From Trichoderma breve (lineage: Eukaryota; Ascomycota; Sordariomycetes; Hypocreales; Hypocreaceae): DNA of 64,000 nt. Within the stretch, counting starts at the first letter, position 1, and each line of letters starts with the position of its first letter. The stretch is taken from contig NC_079237.1 in assembly GCF_028502605.1 (NCBI RefSeq), positions 1,922,001 through 1,986,000 on the forward strand. Reading direction: 5' to 3'. Shown piece by piece: positions 12,534-24,826 of the stretch. The translations under genes and the position numbers were made by a program. Below the pieces are notes generated by a model. That model worked only from the letters and a program-made list of their open reading frames with translations, was not told the DNA's origin and searched no databases.

Positions 12534-14115
12534 ATGGCTTCGGACGTCGTCCGGGATGGTGTCTTTGGTAGGCATATCCTCATCCTGCTTCCCAGCTCTG
12601 TCGCATCTATTCCAGCGTATCTGGCGCCTATGGAATCTTGCTAATACAATAATGCGCGCTGTCTTAGCCATCAACAAGCCTTGCGGCCTCAGCTCGGCCC
12701 AGGTGGTGCGAGAATGCCAGCAGGCCTTCAACCCCTCTTCCTTCTTCAAGCCCATGATCGATGCAGAAATCGCGCGCCGACTTAAGGAATCAGGCCCTCA
12801 ATTCAATCGACGCAAGGCCGAGAAGAAAGCCTCACAAGTCAAGATTGGCCATGGAGGAACCTTAGACCCTTTGGCTACCGGAGTCCTGATCCTGGGCATC
12901 GGCTCAGCCACGAAGCAACTGCCCCAGTTCCTCGACTGCACCAAGACTTACGAAACCGTTGTTCTATTTGGCGCAAGCACCGATTCCTATGATCGAGTGG
13001 GCCGTATCCTGTCTAAGCGACCATACGACCACATTACAAAGGAGATGGTGGAGAAGGAGCTGGAAACGTTCAAGGGAAAGCAGATTCAGATTCCGCCCTT
13101 GTTCTCGGCGCTCAAGATGAACGGCAAGCCGCTCTACGAGTATGCGCGCGAAGGAAGACCTATACCCAGGGAGATTGAGGGACGGGAAGTCGAGGTGTTG
13201 GAAGTTGAGCTTTTGGACTACTACGAGCCGAAGACACACAACCATCGCTGGCCAACGGAGGAGGCCGAGGCATCTGAGCGCAACCTTGCCGAGCAGGTCT
13301 GGAGGGTTAAGAAGCAGCAGGAGACTGCGCGAAAGCTCACGCCGGAGGAAAAGGAGCAAGATGACCAGGCGGTTGCGGCCCACGAGACGTTCAAGCGCAA
13401 GTTTGAAGAGCGACAGGATGAGCTCATTAGAGATGCGCCGCGCAAGAAGCAAAAGCCTGCAAGGCACTCAGCCATGATGTCTGGTGCTCTCGGTCAGCTA
13501 CCTCAGCCCGTTTACTCCAGCAAGGGCAAAAATCTCGTCCCTCCGTCGCCCGACGAAAGCACTCCTCCACCATGGAGCGATGAGGGACCCCCTGCCGCCA
13601 GGATCCGACTAAAGGTGACGTCGGGCTTTTACGTTCGAAGCTTCTGCCATGATCTCGGCACCAAGCTGGGATCTGCGGGTCTCATGGCGGAGCTTGCCCG
13701 TGTCCGCCAGAGCGACTTTACCATCGGTGGCACAAACTGCCTTGAATACGATGATTTGGCTAAAGGAGAAGAGGTCTGGGGTCCCAAGGTTGCTGATATG
13801 CTTGCGCGATGGAATGGAGAGCCCGAAGGAAACTGGCCCGGCCCCAAGGCAGCTTCCAAGGCCACGAGTCCATCTCTCGATAAGGCCGAGGTGCAAAAGA
13901 AGCAAGAAAAGAGAAGCGCAAGCCCAGTCGCATCGCCTACTCATGCTGCTCGATCGGAGAAGCGATCACGGTCTCCATCTGTCAATGGTGCGGCATCACC
14001 CGCTCGCAAAATCCAGGCAAAGGGTGACGGAGAGAAGCCAACTCGGCAGACAAATGGCAACAAAGTGCCCAGCAAGTCGGACGATGAAAAGTCTTGGAAC
14101 GGCTTCGACGACTAA
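12534..14115 (+). CDS. pus4: tRNA pseudouridine-55 synthase, TruB/Pus4 family
   Basis: Converts U55 of the T-loop of tRNAs to pseudouridine; yeast Pus4 acts in nucleus and mitochondria. Two exons join in frame, 12534-12567 and 12668-14115, giving 493 residues. The family landmarks are AINKPCGLSSAQVV near the start, the catalytic motif GHGGTLDPLATGVL with catalytic Asp78, and DSYDRVGRI plus a later VTSGFYVRSFCHDLG block. The exon-1 start is an ATG 34 nt before a GTAGGC donor; the splice joins GVF to AINKP, as needed by the family's beginning. The protein is about 90 residues longer than yeast Pus4. The extra length is an internal charged insert (about residues 230-310, rich in Glu, Lys, Gln) and a basic tail with RSEKRSRSPS-type Ser/Arg repeats, suggestive of nuclear localisation. 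Function is secure from the active-site motif; the role of insert and tail is unknown. Confidence 0.95.
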
Positions 14116-14723
14116 AGAAAAAGAAGAAAACATATATTTCAAAATCTATCTAGGCAAATTCTCACACCCACACATCCTTTATGGAAATAGGGAGCCATAT
14201 GGCAGCGTTGCGATATTACCATGACTGATAACAATCAGTTCAGAGGGCAGTTAGGGGGATTGAGGACAGGAACACAGGCGTTTGCGGTGAACGAACAACG
14301 TCCTTAGGGACATGAAGGCGTCTATATAGAAGCAGATACTATGACTGATGGTAGTCTCTTGCGCCGTAGCACAATGCATATACACAATTCTTCAATTCGC
14401 CTCATGTTCCCATCCATGAAATGCTCTATCCAGTGTGGCCAGTAGGCACACTTTAAAAAAGTATCTTATTATATACTCTTAATACTCCCCAGGTCGAGTA
14501 TCGCAGTCTGTGTGAGCCGAAACAGCTACAAAATTCAAAGCAGGACAAATCCCTATTCCTGTGCATGAGCCAGTTCGCCAACAAAAGAAAAGAAAAAGCC
14601 AATAGAGAAAAGAATCCTGCGCTGCCGATTCCCAATAATCTTATATCCCATTACCAACCCATGAGACCTAACCAACCAAATTAGTTCCAGTAATACTTTT
14701 TGTTCCCTCGCGTTTCATTTCAT
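14116..14723. other. Intergenic region between convergent genes
   Basis: The 3' sides of PUS4 (plus) and the Sec2-domain gene (minus) meet here. The DNA is AT-rich, with no open frame that resembles a protein. Confidence 0.55.
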
Positions 14724-15494
14724 TCATTCAATCTTTTCAGATGCAAGCGACAGAGCCGCTGCGTCGTAGCCCTCCAGCAGCAGCGTCTTGACCTTTTCGA
14801 TGCGGTTCATGGCCAATTCCAGCTTGTCCAGCCGCTGCTTCTTCTCCACGTCTCGCTTTTCCAGCTCGGATATCCGCTGCTCCAGGGCTGCCCTCGCGCG
14901 GCGCTCCGTGGCCACCATCTCGTTCGCCTGCTCGAAGAGCGTCACGCTGAGCTCCTCAACCTCCTTGTTCGTGGCGTTGAGCCGGCCCTCCGCAGCCCTC
15001 CGCAGCATCTGTTCCTTGTTGAGGGCCTCGAGCAGATCTTCTTCCCTGCGGCCGGGGGTCCTTGACGGGCTGGATTCGGTAGGCGGCGGCGTCACGGGGG
15101 GCAAGGGCTTGTTGTTGGACGCAGGAGGGCTGGCGGGCTGCGATCGGCGCGAGTACATGAGGGCGGAGATTCTCGTGGCGCCGGCCTGGAAGAAGGACGA
15201 GCGGGTAGGGCTCTGGGTCGCGGGCTCGGGCGATGAAGATAGCCTGGCTCGTAACTTGGACAGCTCGGCCTCGTACTCGGCCCAGCGGTCGACGGCGGCG
15301 GTGGCCTTTTGGTTCAGCTGGAAGACGTGGGTTTCGAGCTCGGCGATGCGGGCCTGAGCATCGAGCAGCTGCGTCGACGGAGGTTCATCGTGCTGCGGAG
15401 GGATCACGAAGCCGCAGCTGGGGCAGCACGACGGGCTGGGATCGACGAAGAGCGATGTTGTTTTCGACGCCGTGACGACCATGGTGGACGACAT
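14724..15494 (-). CDS. Short Sec2-domain (Rab GEF type) coiled-coil protein
   Basis: Single exon of 256 residues. The carboxyl half is a long coiled coil with the block NKEVEELSVTLFEQANEMV followed by RRARAALEQR, which matches the Sec2p/Rabin8 guanine nucleotide exchange domain acting on Sec4/Rab8-type GTPases in exocytosis. An amino-terminal coiled coil (residues about 43-85) is followed by a Ser/Pro-rich linker (about 86-150). Near the start is CCPSCGFVIPP, a pair of CxxC-like cysteines reminiscent of half a zinc ribbon. Canonical yeast Sec2 has 759 residues; this protein ends just after the exchange region, so it lacks Sec2's regulatory tail. It may be a second, short family member, with a full-length Sec2 elsewhere. 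The ATG at 15494 (MSSTMVV) is the first in frame. GEF activity is inferred, not shown. Confidence 0.75.
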   Translation of the reverse strand: MSSTMVVTASKTTSLFVDPSPSCCPSCGFVIPPQHDEPPSTQLLDAQARIAELETHVFQLNQKATAAVDRWAEYEAELSKLRARLSSSPEPATQSPTRSSFFQAGATRISALMYSRRSQPASPPASNNKPLPPVTPPPTESSPSRTPGRREEDLLEALNKEQMLRRAAEGRLNATNKEVEELSVTLFEQANEMVATERRARAALEQRISELEKRDVEKKQRLDKLELAMNRIEKVKTLLLEGYDAAALSLASEKIE

Positions 15495-16526
15495 GCTTGC
15501 TTGCTTTGCTGTTGCTTGTGATCTTTCTGTGCAGTCTAGCAGGGTTCAGGCTTTCCCTCGGGTCAGCACAGGTCAGGCTTTCTTTTTCACAGACCGCTCT
15601 TTTGCAAGAATCCTGTCGATATACTGGCAACCGCTACAAGTATGGCCGGGCACACACACGATGAAGGGCGGGATTGGTGCCCATCAAGCACCCAAGCAGA
15701 CAGGTTTGAAGAAGCCAAAAAGTGGCGGGGCGGCTTGAAGAATGTCGCGTGTAGGTGGAGTTGCGGACAGGGGCGCAAGGGAGGAGGGAGGCCCTGCAAA
15801 CAGGGGGGGCTGGGGGGAACTGACAGCGGCTGGGTCCGCTGCTTCAGGGCACTTTATATCGTCTCAGCTGCAATCAATTGATGGAGAGCTGGTCTGTGTG
15901 ACTACCGGAAGAGTCTAATACTACTACTACCTTACATGAAAGACACCAAGGGGGGTTTTGATGCTATTATTAGCTGCAGACGACACAGCGGATTTGATGT
16001 CAGAGGGTCAATAATTGAAGACGGATATATTCGGCAATTCAGGGCATACATAGCTGGTCGTCTCTAGTCAGGCACAGTGACCTTCATTCTACAGTACCTA
16101 GCGGGCTGTCCCAAAATAGAGCTTCAATTAGTGCGCTAACCAGAACCTGAATCCGCCCCCATTCTAGATATCAGCCAGTTTCGGCTGTCAACATATCCGT
16201 GCATTATATAGCAGCACATGCGCCGCCGCCATTCATCGCCTCGTTTGGCTGCATCCCGTCTCACTATTTCGGCATCCGGAGTTCAAGCAGTGGCCCGTTG
16301 GCGTACTTGAATGCTGTTCTGCGCCGTGGCCAATTCATCCCAACCTGAATCCTTGCTCCGGCCCTAAACGGTTATGTGCATGCATGAGCTCCATACATGT
16401 CAATGCGGAGAGCCCAAGTGCCTAGCTAGGTAACCGGACCTAGTGTTGTTGATATTATTTGCAGTCCAAGATGTCTTTCTCCATAGAAGGGCGGCGATTG
16501 AGTTTCAACGTCTCGCAGCAACATCT
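15495..16526. other. Intergenic region, Sec2-like promoter and Csl4 3' side
   Basis: No gene is recognised. The first 400 bases are the presumed promoter of the minus-strand Sec2-domain gene. The rest is unremarkable mixed-composition DNA with a tandem CTACTACTAC near 15919 and a TAGCTAGG-rich patch near 16420. Confidence 0.5.
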
Positions 16527-17216
16527 TCAGCTTGGTTTGGCCACCTTTCGCGGTTCGCTCACCCCCGTTTCGGGATCCTTGAACTCCTTCCAGCTAATAG
16601 GAACCATGTCATTTCCAATATCACTCGTGGCCATAATGACACCAAGTTCATTTGAGGCTGTTGAAAGGTAATAGTTGGCCTGGTCTCCCAAGGAAATCTG
16701 ATGGTTCGTTGCGTCAGTCTTCCGTCAACATCAACACTCTGCGGATGTATAGTGCCTTACCACTTGGGCCCGAACAATGTCGCCAGGCTTGAATGACTCG
16801 TGAATCTTGACCTTGTCTTGCTCTGTCGCCCTCACATCCTGTACCCGTATCACGCCCTGCCACTCTGTCTGTAGAACCGTCTCGCCAACTTGTTGGATGA
16901 CTACGATGGCCTGCTTAGGCATGAGACGCACCACGCGCGCCAATACGATGTTGCCGACATCTGGTAGCACCTCTCGCTTGCGGCCGCGCCTAACAACAGA
17001 TATGGTTGCTAGTTCTTCCACAGAAGGGGCCGTAATCTTGTTCAATCGCTTGGCCGGGCCCGGAGCCTTGGCCGGTGCTGTGACGGCAACGTTGCCCAGC
17101 AGCGAGGAAACAATGCTGCCCTCGTAGATATGCGTGCCCGGGCCCGGAGCATATTTGCTAGCTGGGCCCAGGATTGTGCCTGGTATGGCGAGAGTAGGGA
17201 TGCTGTCGGTCGCCAT
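16527..17216 (-). CDS. csl4: Exosome cap subunit Csl4 (EXOSC1)
   Basis: S1/KOW-type cap protein of the RNA exosome, the 3'-5' RNA decay and processing complex of nucleus and cytoplasm. Two minus-strand exons join in frame, 17216-16761 and 16697-16527, giving 208 residues. The amino-terminal part carries IPTLAIPGTILGPASKYAPGPGTHIYEG, typical of the Csl4 N-terminal domain. The centre carries the S1 fold (DVGNIVLARVVRLMPKQAIVVI). The second exon adds ISLGDQANYYLSTASNELGV and MVPISWKEFKDPETG...RKVAKPS, which closely follows the conserved carboxyl end of EXOSC1. The splice after VRAQV is required; reading through gives an immediate stop. The gene is divergent from the ABC transporter gene, 2.2 kb away. 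Identity is firm. Confidence 0.95.
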
Positions 17217-19426
17217 CGAAAGCTCAGCAGGCGTTCTATGAAGCTCAGCGATGATGCTCTATCAAAAAATCACCATTCACCACGGGTAAAAGTCTTATCG
17301 CGATAAGAGTCACGTGCGGTACGAAGGTGCCCGCCTACCCGCTAGCTCCATCTCGGCGACCTTTTTCCGCCTCTTCATCCGCACTCGGACCCGAGGTGGG
17401 CTCAAAGGCAGCGGGAAAGCGGAGCAGAAAATCGCGAGGCAAACGGAAAGAATTGTGCCTTTTGGTATGGAGCCCCTGTTCCTTTTCTTACAGGGCTGTG
17501 AGGTATCACCAAATACGAGTATCACGAAACTCCAGGCTTGCAATTTTCACCATGCGCGAGTATATCATACGGAGTGACTTTGAGCTCTTCTTCGATACCA
17601 GAGCAAAGTGAATAATCCTCTAATTCCCCTTCATTTCTAGCCGTGAGAAGCTTTCGGCAATGCCAGGGAATCGCAAAACCCATGATGCTCACTCACACTC
17701 ACAGCGTCTGTCAGCCTGCAGAGAGAACCCACCATTACAGCTCTTCTTCGGATACCAGGTGGATTGGAGAGTGTAAGCGGGATTGCAAAGTGTCCGGTAA
17801 GCCAATGATTCTTTGCCTCCCCCTCTCCCTATGACTGCTAGATCTCTCCATACGAAGCAATTACTTGATAGAATAATAACCTTTCTCCTAGTCCTTCAGC
17901 TGCTTGATTACAATTACACGGCACCAAACTACAAGGTATCTCTGTCGTAGTCCCGCTTCTTTTACGTCCCGCTTGAGTGCTGACCCAATCCGCGCGCGGC
18001 AAAACTTTGATTAGTCGACCAAAGGTCAACTCCCAAAACTACTTAGCCGGGAAATAATGGCGAGCAATTGATAATTGCTTAGTCCAGCCTACAAAGGGAC
18101 CATCAGGAGATCGGAAGTCATGATGAACTCCGTGCCGATCAAGCGGATTCATCTTCTGCTGACAAACTGCAATGCCAGCTGGCGTCCAACTATCGACGCT
18201 TTCGGAGGACCTCAGGAGCGCTAAGTCAAGAGGCGGGCGGGTACGGACTCCGGTATACGAGCAGCCACGAAACCCGCCATTGTTTTTACTGGTTGAAACA
18301 ATATCTTTCATGTTGTTCTGCGAACTTGCAAAAGACCTCCGAGTGCTATCTCCGGCAGCCTCTTGGACTGCGGCACCGCTTCGGCGCCGCACTGACGTTG
18401 ACGATTTTGTAACGATCGCAATGGAGATGGGACGCCGGCAGCTGCCCGGGGTCAATGCAGAGATTCTTATCCATCTCGGCATGTGTCATCTGGCTTTGCT
18501 AGACGGTGAAGCGAATGTGCATGTGCGGATCATCGATCTCGAGCCCCTATTGCTGAATTCTGGCCGGTAGCGAAACTGTTTGCGGTTTCATGCCACGCTG
18601 CCGATGGTGGAGTTCTCCCGTCTTGGCCCATGAGTTTTCCACAACAAGTTGTATGATTCATTCGCCGTTGTGAAGCAGCCAATTGGAAAACTTCCGATGG
18701 AGGGCCTTTGTTCAAGCTGCTCCAATTCGATTAGCCCGCTAGAGCCTCTCTGCTCCTTCGCTCTGCTGCTTTTGCTCTACGCTACTTGGAGGTTTGGACG
18801 CCACCGCACCACCAACGCAAGCATTGTTAACTGGTCTACGAGTACGAACGCATCGGGTTTCGTTGACGCCGACCTGCCTGCCTGCCTAGTCCCAGCGAGT
18901 GTCGCCCCCTGCTCTTCTGATGGATGGACAACCAATCTAATGTGGATCGGGGACCCAGAAGGGCTTGCTTCCATGCTTTTGTTTAACCCTGTCTGTTGAA
19001 GTTTTACAAACGGGAACTACTCCGGAGGAGGTTGTCTATATCCACTTTAGCCATGCATGGATGGCGGGCTGTCGCTCCGCTCGTTTATAAGGCGTTTGCT
19101 GCCCCAGTTGAGCTCGCTGTTTGCGCGCCGACTCATCTCAAGTCGTCCTTGTTGGCTATGTCGCCTCTGTCGTGCCGTATCTGATCCGGGTAGCTCTTTG
19201 TTGCTTCCTTATAGCTGCAGTAATACCATTCTGAGGCAGAACATCTGATCTGGGTTCATGTTAGAGACTAAATCTCGTTTATCCGGAACCACAAAGCCAA
19301 GACCATCTCCACGATAGACTCCACAGTCGACTAGAAGATACCCGTTGCGCCACCCGCTTTGCTGGGCAAGATATTTGCTGCTCCTGGTCTAAGTGACCGC
19401 GGCACCACGCCGAGGTCTGTATAGAG
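17217..19426. promoter_or_regulatory. Divergent intergenic region, csl4 and the ABC transporter gene
   Basis: A 2.2-kb stretch without a recognisable gene. Overlapping open frames of about 130-150 codons occur on both strands near 18040-18570, but they look like no known protein, lack splice structure and mirror each other, so I treat them as chance. The region probably holds the transporter's promoter and 5' leader. Confidence 0.5.
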
Positions 19427-22400
19427 ATGGCAGACCCCGGTGAAGAGAAAGAGATACAGACGCCCAAGGCTGTCGCAGAGAGCCACGCGATCAGCATTCA
19501 ATCCGCGTCGGAGAGCCGTGGCAATGATTCCGATAGTGAAAAAGCTGCCCACGTGAGCGAGAAGCACGACGATGAAATTGGACGAGTTGAGTCCAGGTCC
19601 GACCAGGAAGATGATGCACCCAAGGAGCCGCTGGCAACGACCAAAAGCCATGCTACCGATGCCAGTGTAGTCGTGAATGCTGCTGCAGAATATGCGGCGA
19701 AGCCCTGGTACAAGAAGCTCAACCCCATGCGCTGGGGCGGTATCCCGGAGATTCCCAAGGAGCGGATAGTCTCTCGAGAGTACCAGGCTGGTTTCTTTAG
19801 CAGACTCACCTTTTATTGGATGAACCCTCTCATGACAGTGAGTTTTTGATCCAATTTGGGATCCTTTTCCACGTGGCGGATGAGACATGCATTAGCTAAC
19901 TTGTTGTCTCACAGACAGGATATAAGCGCCAGCTGGATAAGCAAGACATCTGGATCGTCAATCCAGACAGAGCAGCTGAGCCAATGACGCTCAAAGTGAA
20001 AGAGGCCTTCAAGAGACGAGTTCAAAATGGACAAAAACGACCTTTGCTTGGTGCTTTACACGAAAGCTTCAAATTTGAATTCTGGCTCGGCGGTCTTTGT
20101 TCGCTCATCGCAACCATTATGCAGGTCCTATCTCCATTTATCCTCCGCTACCTGATCCAGTTCGCAACCGATGCCTACATAGCTCACGTCAGCCACGGTC
20201 CTGCTCCTCATATCGGACGCGGTCTTGGTTTGGCAATTGGCGTTACCGTCATGCAGGTAATCCAGAGTGTGTGTATCAGCCACTTCATCTACCGGGGCAT
20301 GATGATGGGAGGCCAAAGCCGTGCTGTCCTGATTAGCATGATCTACGAGAAGTCCATGGTCATCTCGGGTCGTGCCAGGGCTGGCGGTGTCAAGGAGGCC
20401 ATTATGCCAGAGACGAACGAGCAAGACGAAAAGGGCAAGGGCAAGGACACGGAAAAGGACGATGGCAAAAAGAAAAAGGGAAAGAAGGGAGCTCCAATGC
20501 AGGATGGTCTGGGCTGGGGCAATGGGCGCATCACCAACTTGATGAGTGTCGATACCTATCGTGTTGATCAGGCTTCGGCCCTTTTGCACATGACCTGGAC
20601 TTCCCCTGTCGCCTGCATCATCACACTCGTTCTGCTGCTAGTCAATCTGACGTACAGTGCCCTTGCCGGTTTTGGGCTCCTCGTCATTGGTGTTCCTCTC
20701 ATCACCAAGGCTATCCAATCCCTCTTTCGTCGACGAAAGGACATCAACAAGATTACCGACCAGAGAGTGTCTCTTACCCAGGAAATTCTGCAATCCGTCC
20801 GATTTGTCAAATACTTTGGCTGGGAGAAGGCCTTTATCGACCGCCTCGCCGAGATTCGCTCCAAAGAAATCTACTCCATCCAGATCCTGCTCGCCATCCG
20901 CAATGCCATCAATGCTGTCAGCATGTCCATGCCCATCTTTGCCTCGATGCTGTCCTTCATCACTTATTCCCTGACCAACCATGGCTTGGCACCAGCCGAA
21001 ATCTTCTCTTCGCTGGCCTTGTTCAACGGTCTTCGAATCCCTCTCAACTTGCTGCCTCTTGTCCTTGGCCAAGTGATTGATGCTTGGTCCTCTCTTCAGC
21101 GAATTGAGCAATTCCTCCTTGAAGAAGAGCAGGAAGAGGACGTTACCCTCAAGCCTGAGGGAGAGCATGCAATTGAACTCATCGACGCCTCCTTTACTTG
21201 GGAGAGAACCCCAACCAAGGAGGCCGACAAGGGTGCTGCCGGTAAGGAGAAGAAGCACGCCAAGAAACCAGAGGCTCCTAAGGAGACTGCCCAAGCTGCA
21301 TCTGGTGATGACTCTAGCACGCTGGTGGAAGAGCGCGAGCCCTTCAAGTTGCAAGATCTAAATCTACAGGCTGGCCGAAACGAACTGATTGCTGTCATTG
21401 GTACTGTCGGTAGTGGCAAGAGTTCTTTGCTCGCTGCCTTGGCTGGTGACATGCGCAAGACAAATGGTGACGTGGTGTTCGGCGCATCCAGGGCTTTTTG
21501 TCCTCAATATGCCTGGATTCAGAACGCCTCATTGCAGAACAACATCATCTTTGGTAAGGACATGGATAAGGACTGGTATAAGGAGGTTATTCGAGCGTAA
21601 GTTTATTTTGCCCCTTGATCCCCACTACTGCAATACTATAAGACTAACTTGTTTCTTTTGATAGATGTGCTCTTCAACCTGATCTCGACATGCTTCCCAA
21701 CGGTGATATGACTGAAATTGGTGAACGTGGTATCACAATTTCTGGTGGCCAGAAGCAGCGTCTTAACATTGCTCGCGCCATCTATTTCGACGCCGATATT
21801 GTCCTCATGGATGACCCCCTGAGTGCAGTTGATGCCCATGTTGGTCGTCACATCTTTGATAATGCCATCTTGGGTCTCCTCAAGGACAAGTGCCGTATCC
21901 TCGCCACCCATCAACTGTGGGTTCTTTCTCGTTGCGACAGGATCGTCTGGATGGACGGCGGTAAGATTCAGGCCGTCGATACTTTTGAGAATCTGATGCG
22001 GGATCACAAGGGCTTCCAAGACCTGATGGAGACAACTGCCGTTGAAAAGAAGGAGGAGGACGAAGATGAAGACGGCGACGACAAGCTGAAGCAGCTCACG
22101 CTGACTGAGACTGCCGAAGCCCGCAAGAACAAGAAGAACAAGAAGGGCGCGGCTCTCATGCAACAGGAAGAAAAGGCTCAAGCTAGTGTGCCTTGGTCTG
22201 TGTATGGCGCATACGTCCGCGCCTCCGGTACCCTGTTCAACGCTCCGTTGGTCATCTTTGTCCTTATCCTCTCTCAAGGTGCCAACATCATGACCAGCTT
22301 GTGGCTCTCGTACTGGACCTCGGACAAGTTCGGGCTGTCAATGGGTCAATACATCGGCATCTACGCCGCTCTCGGTGCCCTCCAGGCTATGCTCATGTTC

Positions 22401-24005
22401 CTCTTCTCCGTCATGCTGTCCATCCTGGGTACCAACTCCAGTAAGGTCATGCTCCGAGAGGCAATGTTCCGAGTCCTGCGTGCTCCCATGTCCTTCTTCG
22501 ACACCACGCCGCTGGGCCGCATCACGAACCGTTTCTCCCGTGATGTCGATGTCATGGACAACAACTTGACGGATGCCATCAGAATGTACTTCTTCACGCT
22601 CTGCATGTGTACTGCCGTGTTTGCCCTGATCATTGCCTATTTCCACTACTTTGCTATTGCCCTTGTGCCCCTGTACTTCTTGTTCATTGGAGCTGCGTCG
22701 TACTACCGCGCGTCGGCCCGAGAGGTCAAGCGTTTCGAATCGGTCCTTCGATCGACAGTCTTTGCCAAGTTTGGCGAGGGCCTTACGGGAGTGGCTTCGA
22801 TCCGTGCTTACGGGCTCAAGTCCCGATTCATCAAGGATCTTCGTGACTCGATTGATGAGATGAATGGTGCTTACTTCCTGACCTATTCTAATCAGCGGTG
22901 GCTGTCACTCCGATTGGATCTGATTGGTAACCTGCTCGTGTTTACCGTCGGAATCCTTGTCGTCACATCGCGATTTAGCGTCAACCCTTCCATTGGTGGT
23001 CTGGTTCTCAGTTACATTCTGTCTATCGTGCAGATGCTGCAGTTCTCTATCCGCCAGCTTGCTGAAGTCGAGAACGGAATGAACGCGGTTGAGCGTCTCC
23101 GCTACTATGGCAACGAGCTTGAAGAAGAGGCTCCCCTCCACACCGTCGACGTTCGCGAGTCTTGGCCAGAAAAGGGAGAGATTGTCTTTGACAATGTCGA
23201 GATGCGTTACCGAGAGAATCTGCCTCTTGTCCTCAAGGGCCTGTCCATCCACATCAAGGGCGGAGAGCGCATTGGTATCGTCGGCCGTACCGGTGCCGGA
23301 AAGAGTTCCATCATGAGCACTCTGTTCCGTCTGGTCGAAATCTCCGGGGGCTCCATCTCCATCGACGGTATTAACATTGCCACCATTGGCCTGTTTGATC
23401 TGCGTTCCCGTCTTGCCATTATCCCTCAGGACCCGACGCTCTTCCAGGGCACTGTCCGCAGCAACCTTGACCCCTTCCACGAGCACACCGACTTGGAGCT
23501 CTGGTCTGCTCTTCGCCAGGCCGATCTCGTCCCCGCGGATGCCAACATGGAAGACCGCAAGACTGACCCCTCACGCATCCATCTCGACAGCGTCGTCGAG
23601 GAAGACGGTCTCAACTTCTCGCTCGGCCAGCGCCAGCTCATGGCCCTTGCGCGAGCACTCGTCCGTGGCTCCCAAATCATTGTCTGCGATGAGGCTACGT
23701 CCAGCGTCGATATGGAGACGGATGACAAGATTCAACGCACCATGGCTACCGGTTTCAAGGGCAAGACTCTCCTCTGCATCGCCCATCGTCTGCGCACCAT
23801 CATTGGCTACGACCGCATCTGCGTCATGGACGCCGGTCAGATCGCCGAGCTGGCCTCTCCTCTAGACCTGTGGAAGATGGAGGGCGGCATCTTCAGGAGC
23901 ATGTGCGACAGAAGCGGCATTCGCGTCGAGGACATTGAGAGCGCTAAGCTGGAGCTGGATCAGTTGGATGCTGCTACTGCCGCTGCCGCTACCTCCAGCT
24001 CATGA
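19427..24005 (+). CDS. ABCC (MRP/Yor1-like) multidrug transporter
   Basis: Full-length ABC exporter, likely at the plasma membrane, resembling yeast Yor1, which exports oligomycin and other organic anions. Three exons join in frame: 19427-19837, 19915-21596 and 21665-24005, giving 1477 residues. Order is acidic N-terminus, first membrane domain, NBD1 (Walker A GTVGSGKSS near 632, signature ISGGQKQR, Walker B then DDPLSAVDAH), second membrane domain, NBD2 (Walker A GRTGAGKSS near 1238, signature NFSLGQRQ, Walker B then CDEATSSVD). NBD1 has Asp where NBD2 has the catalytic Glu after Walker B, the usual ABCC asymmetry, so NBD2 is the hydrolytic site. There is no extra TMD0, as in Yor1. Lys/Glu-rich inserts lie at about residues 300-330 and 570-600 and after NBD1. 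Substrate cannot be read from sequence. No secondary-metabolite genes lie next to it. Confidence 0.93.
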
Positions 24006-24826
24006 AAGAAATGATGATACCCCCCACACAAAACCCCCCTTTTTTCATCTGAACCTGTTTTTTCTTTCTTCTTCTTCGTCTGGGGTTCATGAAATGGAGA
24101 GCGCTCATATAGAGCAATTCTAAAAGTTTTACGTCCTGGTTAATTTATGTTTTGATGAATTTAATGTGTGCTTCTTTATGTTTAATAGACGGGGGAGGCA
24201 AAGGTTATAAAGGTGGTACTACCTATGCATGATGATGGGAGGATGGTGAAAGGCACACCTCATAAAATAGAAATTAATCATTCATACACACCTCACATTC
24301 CTCTTCCTCTTGTAAATTTAGAGCATCTCCAGCAGCATTTACTTGTTCAATTCGTAGAAAGACACAGATCATTTCACTAGGACAAACACAAGAATCATGC
24401 GGAATAAACATATTCATCAGCCCACTACGGCATGTATTAAAGTATTGCAGTCGACGTTAAGACAAAAACAAGCTATATACTCGAATAAAAAGATAGCGCT
24501 CCAAAAAAGAAAAAACGATGCTACAAAGTTGTTCACAAAGCCGCACAGTCCTCCCATCTAAGCTGCTGACGGAAGAAAATAAAAATTCAAGCCCCCTCCC
24601 AGCCTGCTTTACACAAATCTTCTTCCCCAAAGGCCCAACCGAAAAAGAGTCAGATAAAATAAATAAATAAAAACATCATACACTTAATCATCATTGACGC
24701 CATGAATCCCCAGTCTTTTTCATACTTGATATCAAAGACCCAAACACTTTGCGTATACTGTTGGTAGCAAAAGTATTAGTTAGAAATGCGCCGAAATAAG
24801 AAAAATAGAAACTCCAGACAAGGCGA
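24006..24826. other. Intergenic region between convergent genes
   Basis: Transcript ends of the ABC transporter (plus) and the Ser-rich membrane protein (minus). The DNA is AT-rich; no gene is seen. Confidence 0.6.

Noticed and set aside
18039..18570. Overlapping frames of 147 and 132 codons on opposite strands
   Set aside because: They mirror each other, lack splice signals and resemble no protein; more likely promoter DNA.
20638..21354. Minus-strand frame of 238 codons inside the ABC transporter
   Set aside because: Antisense shadow of a strongly conserved coding region with GC-rich third positions; no known protein.
22905..23486. Minus-strand frame of 193 codons inside the transporter NBD2 region
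   Set aside because: Also an antisense shadow of the conserved NBD2 coding sequence.
19427..24005. ABC transporter plus nearby genes as part of a secondary-metabolite cluster
   Set aside because: No polyketide synthase, peptide synthetase, terpene cyclase or tailoring gene lies near; the neighbours are exosome and membrane-protein genes.
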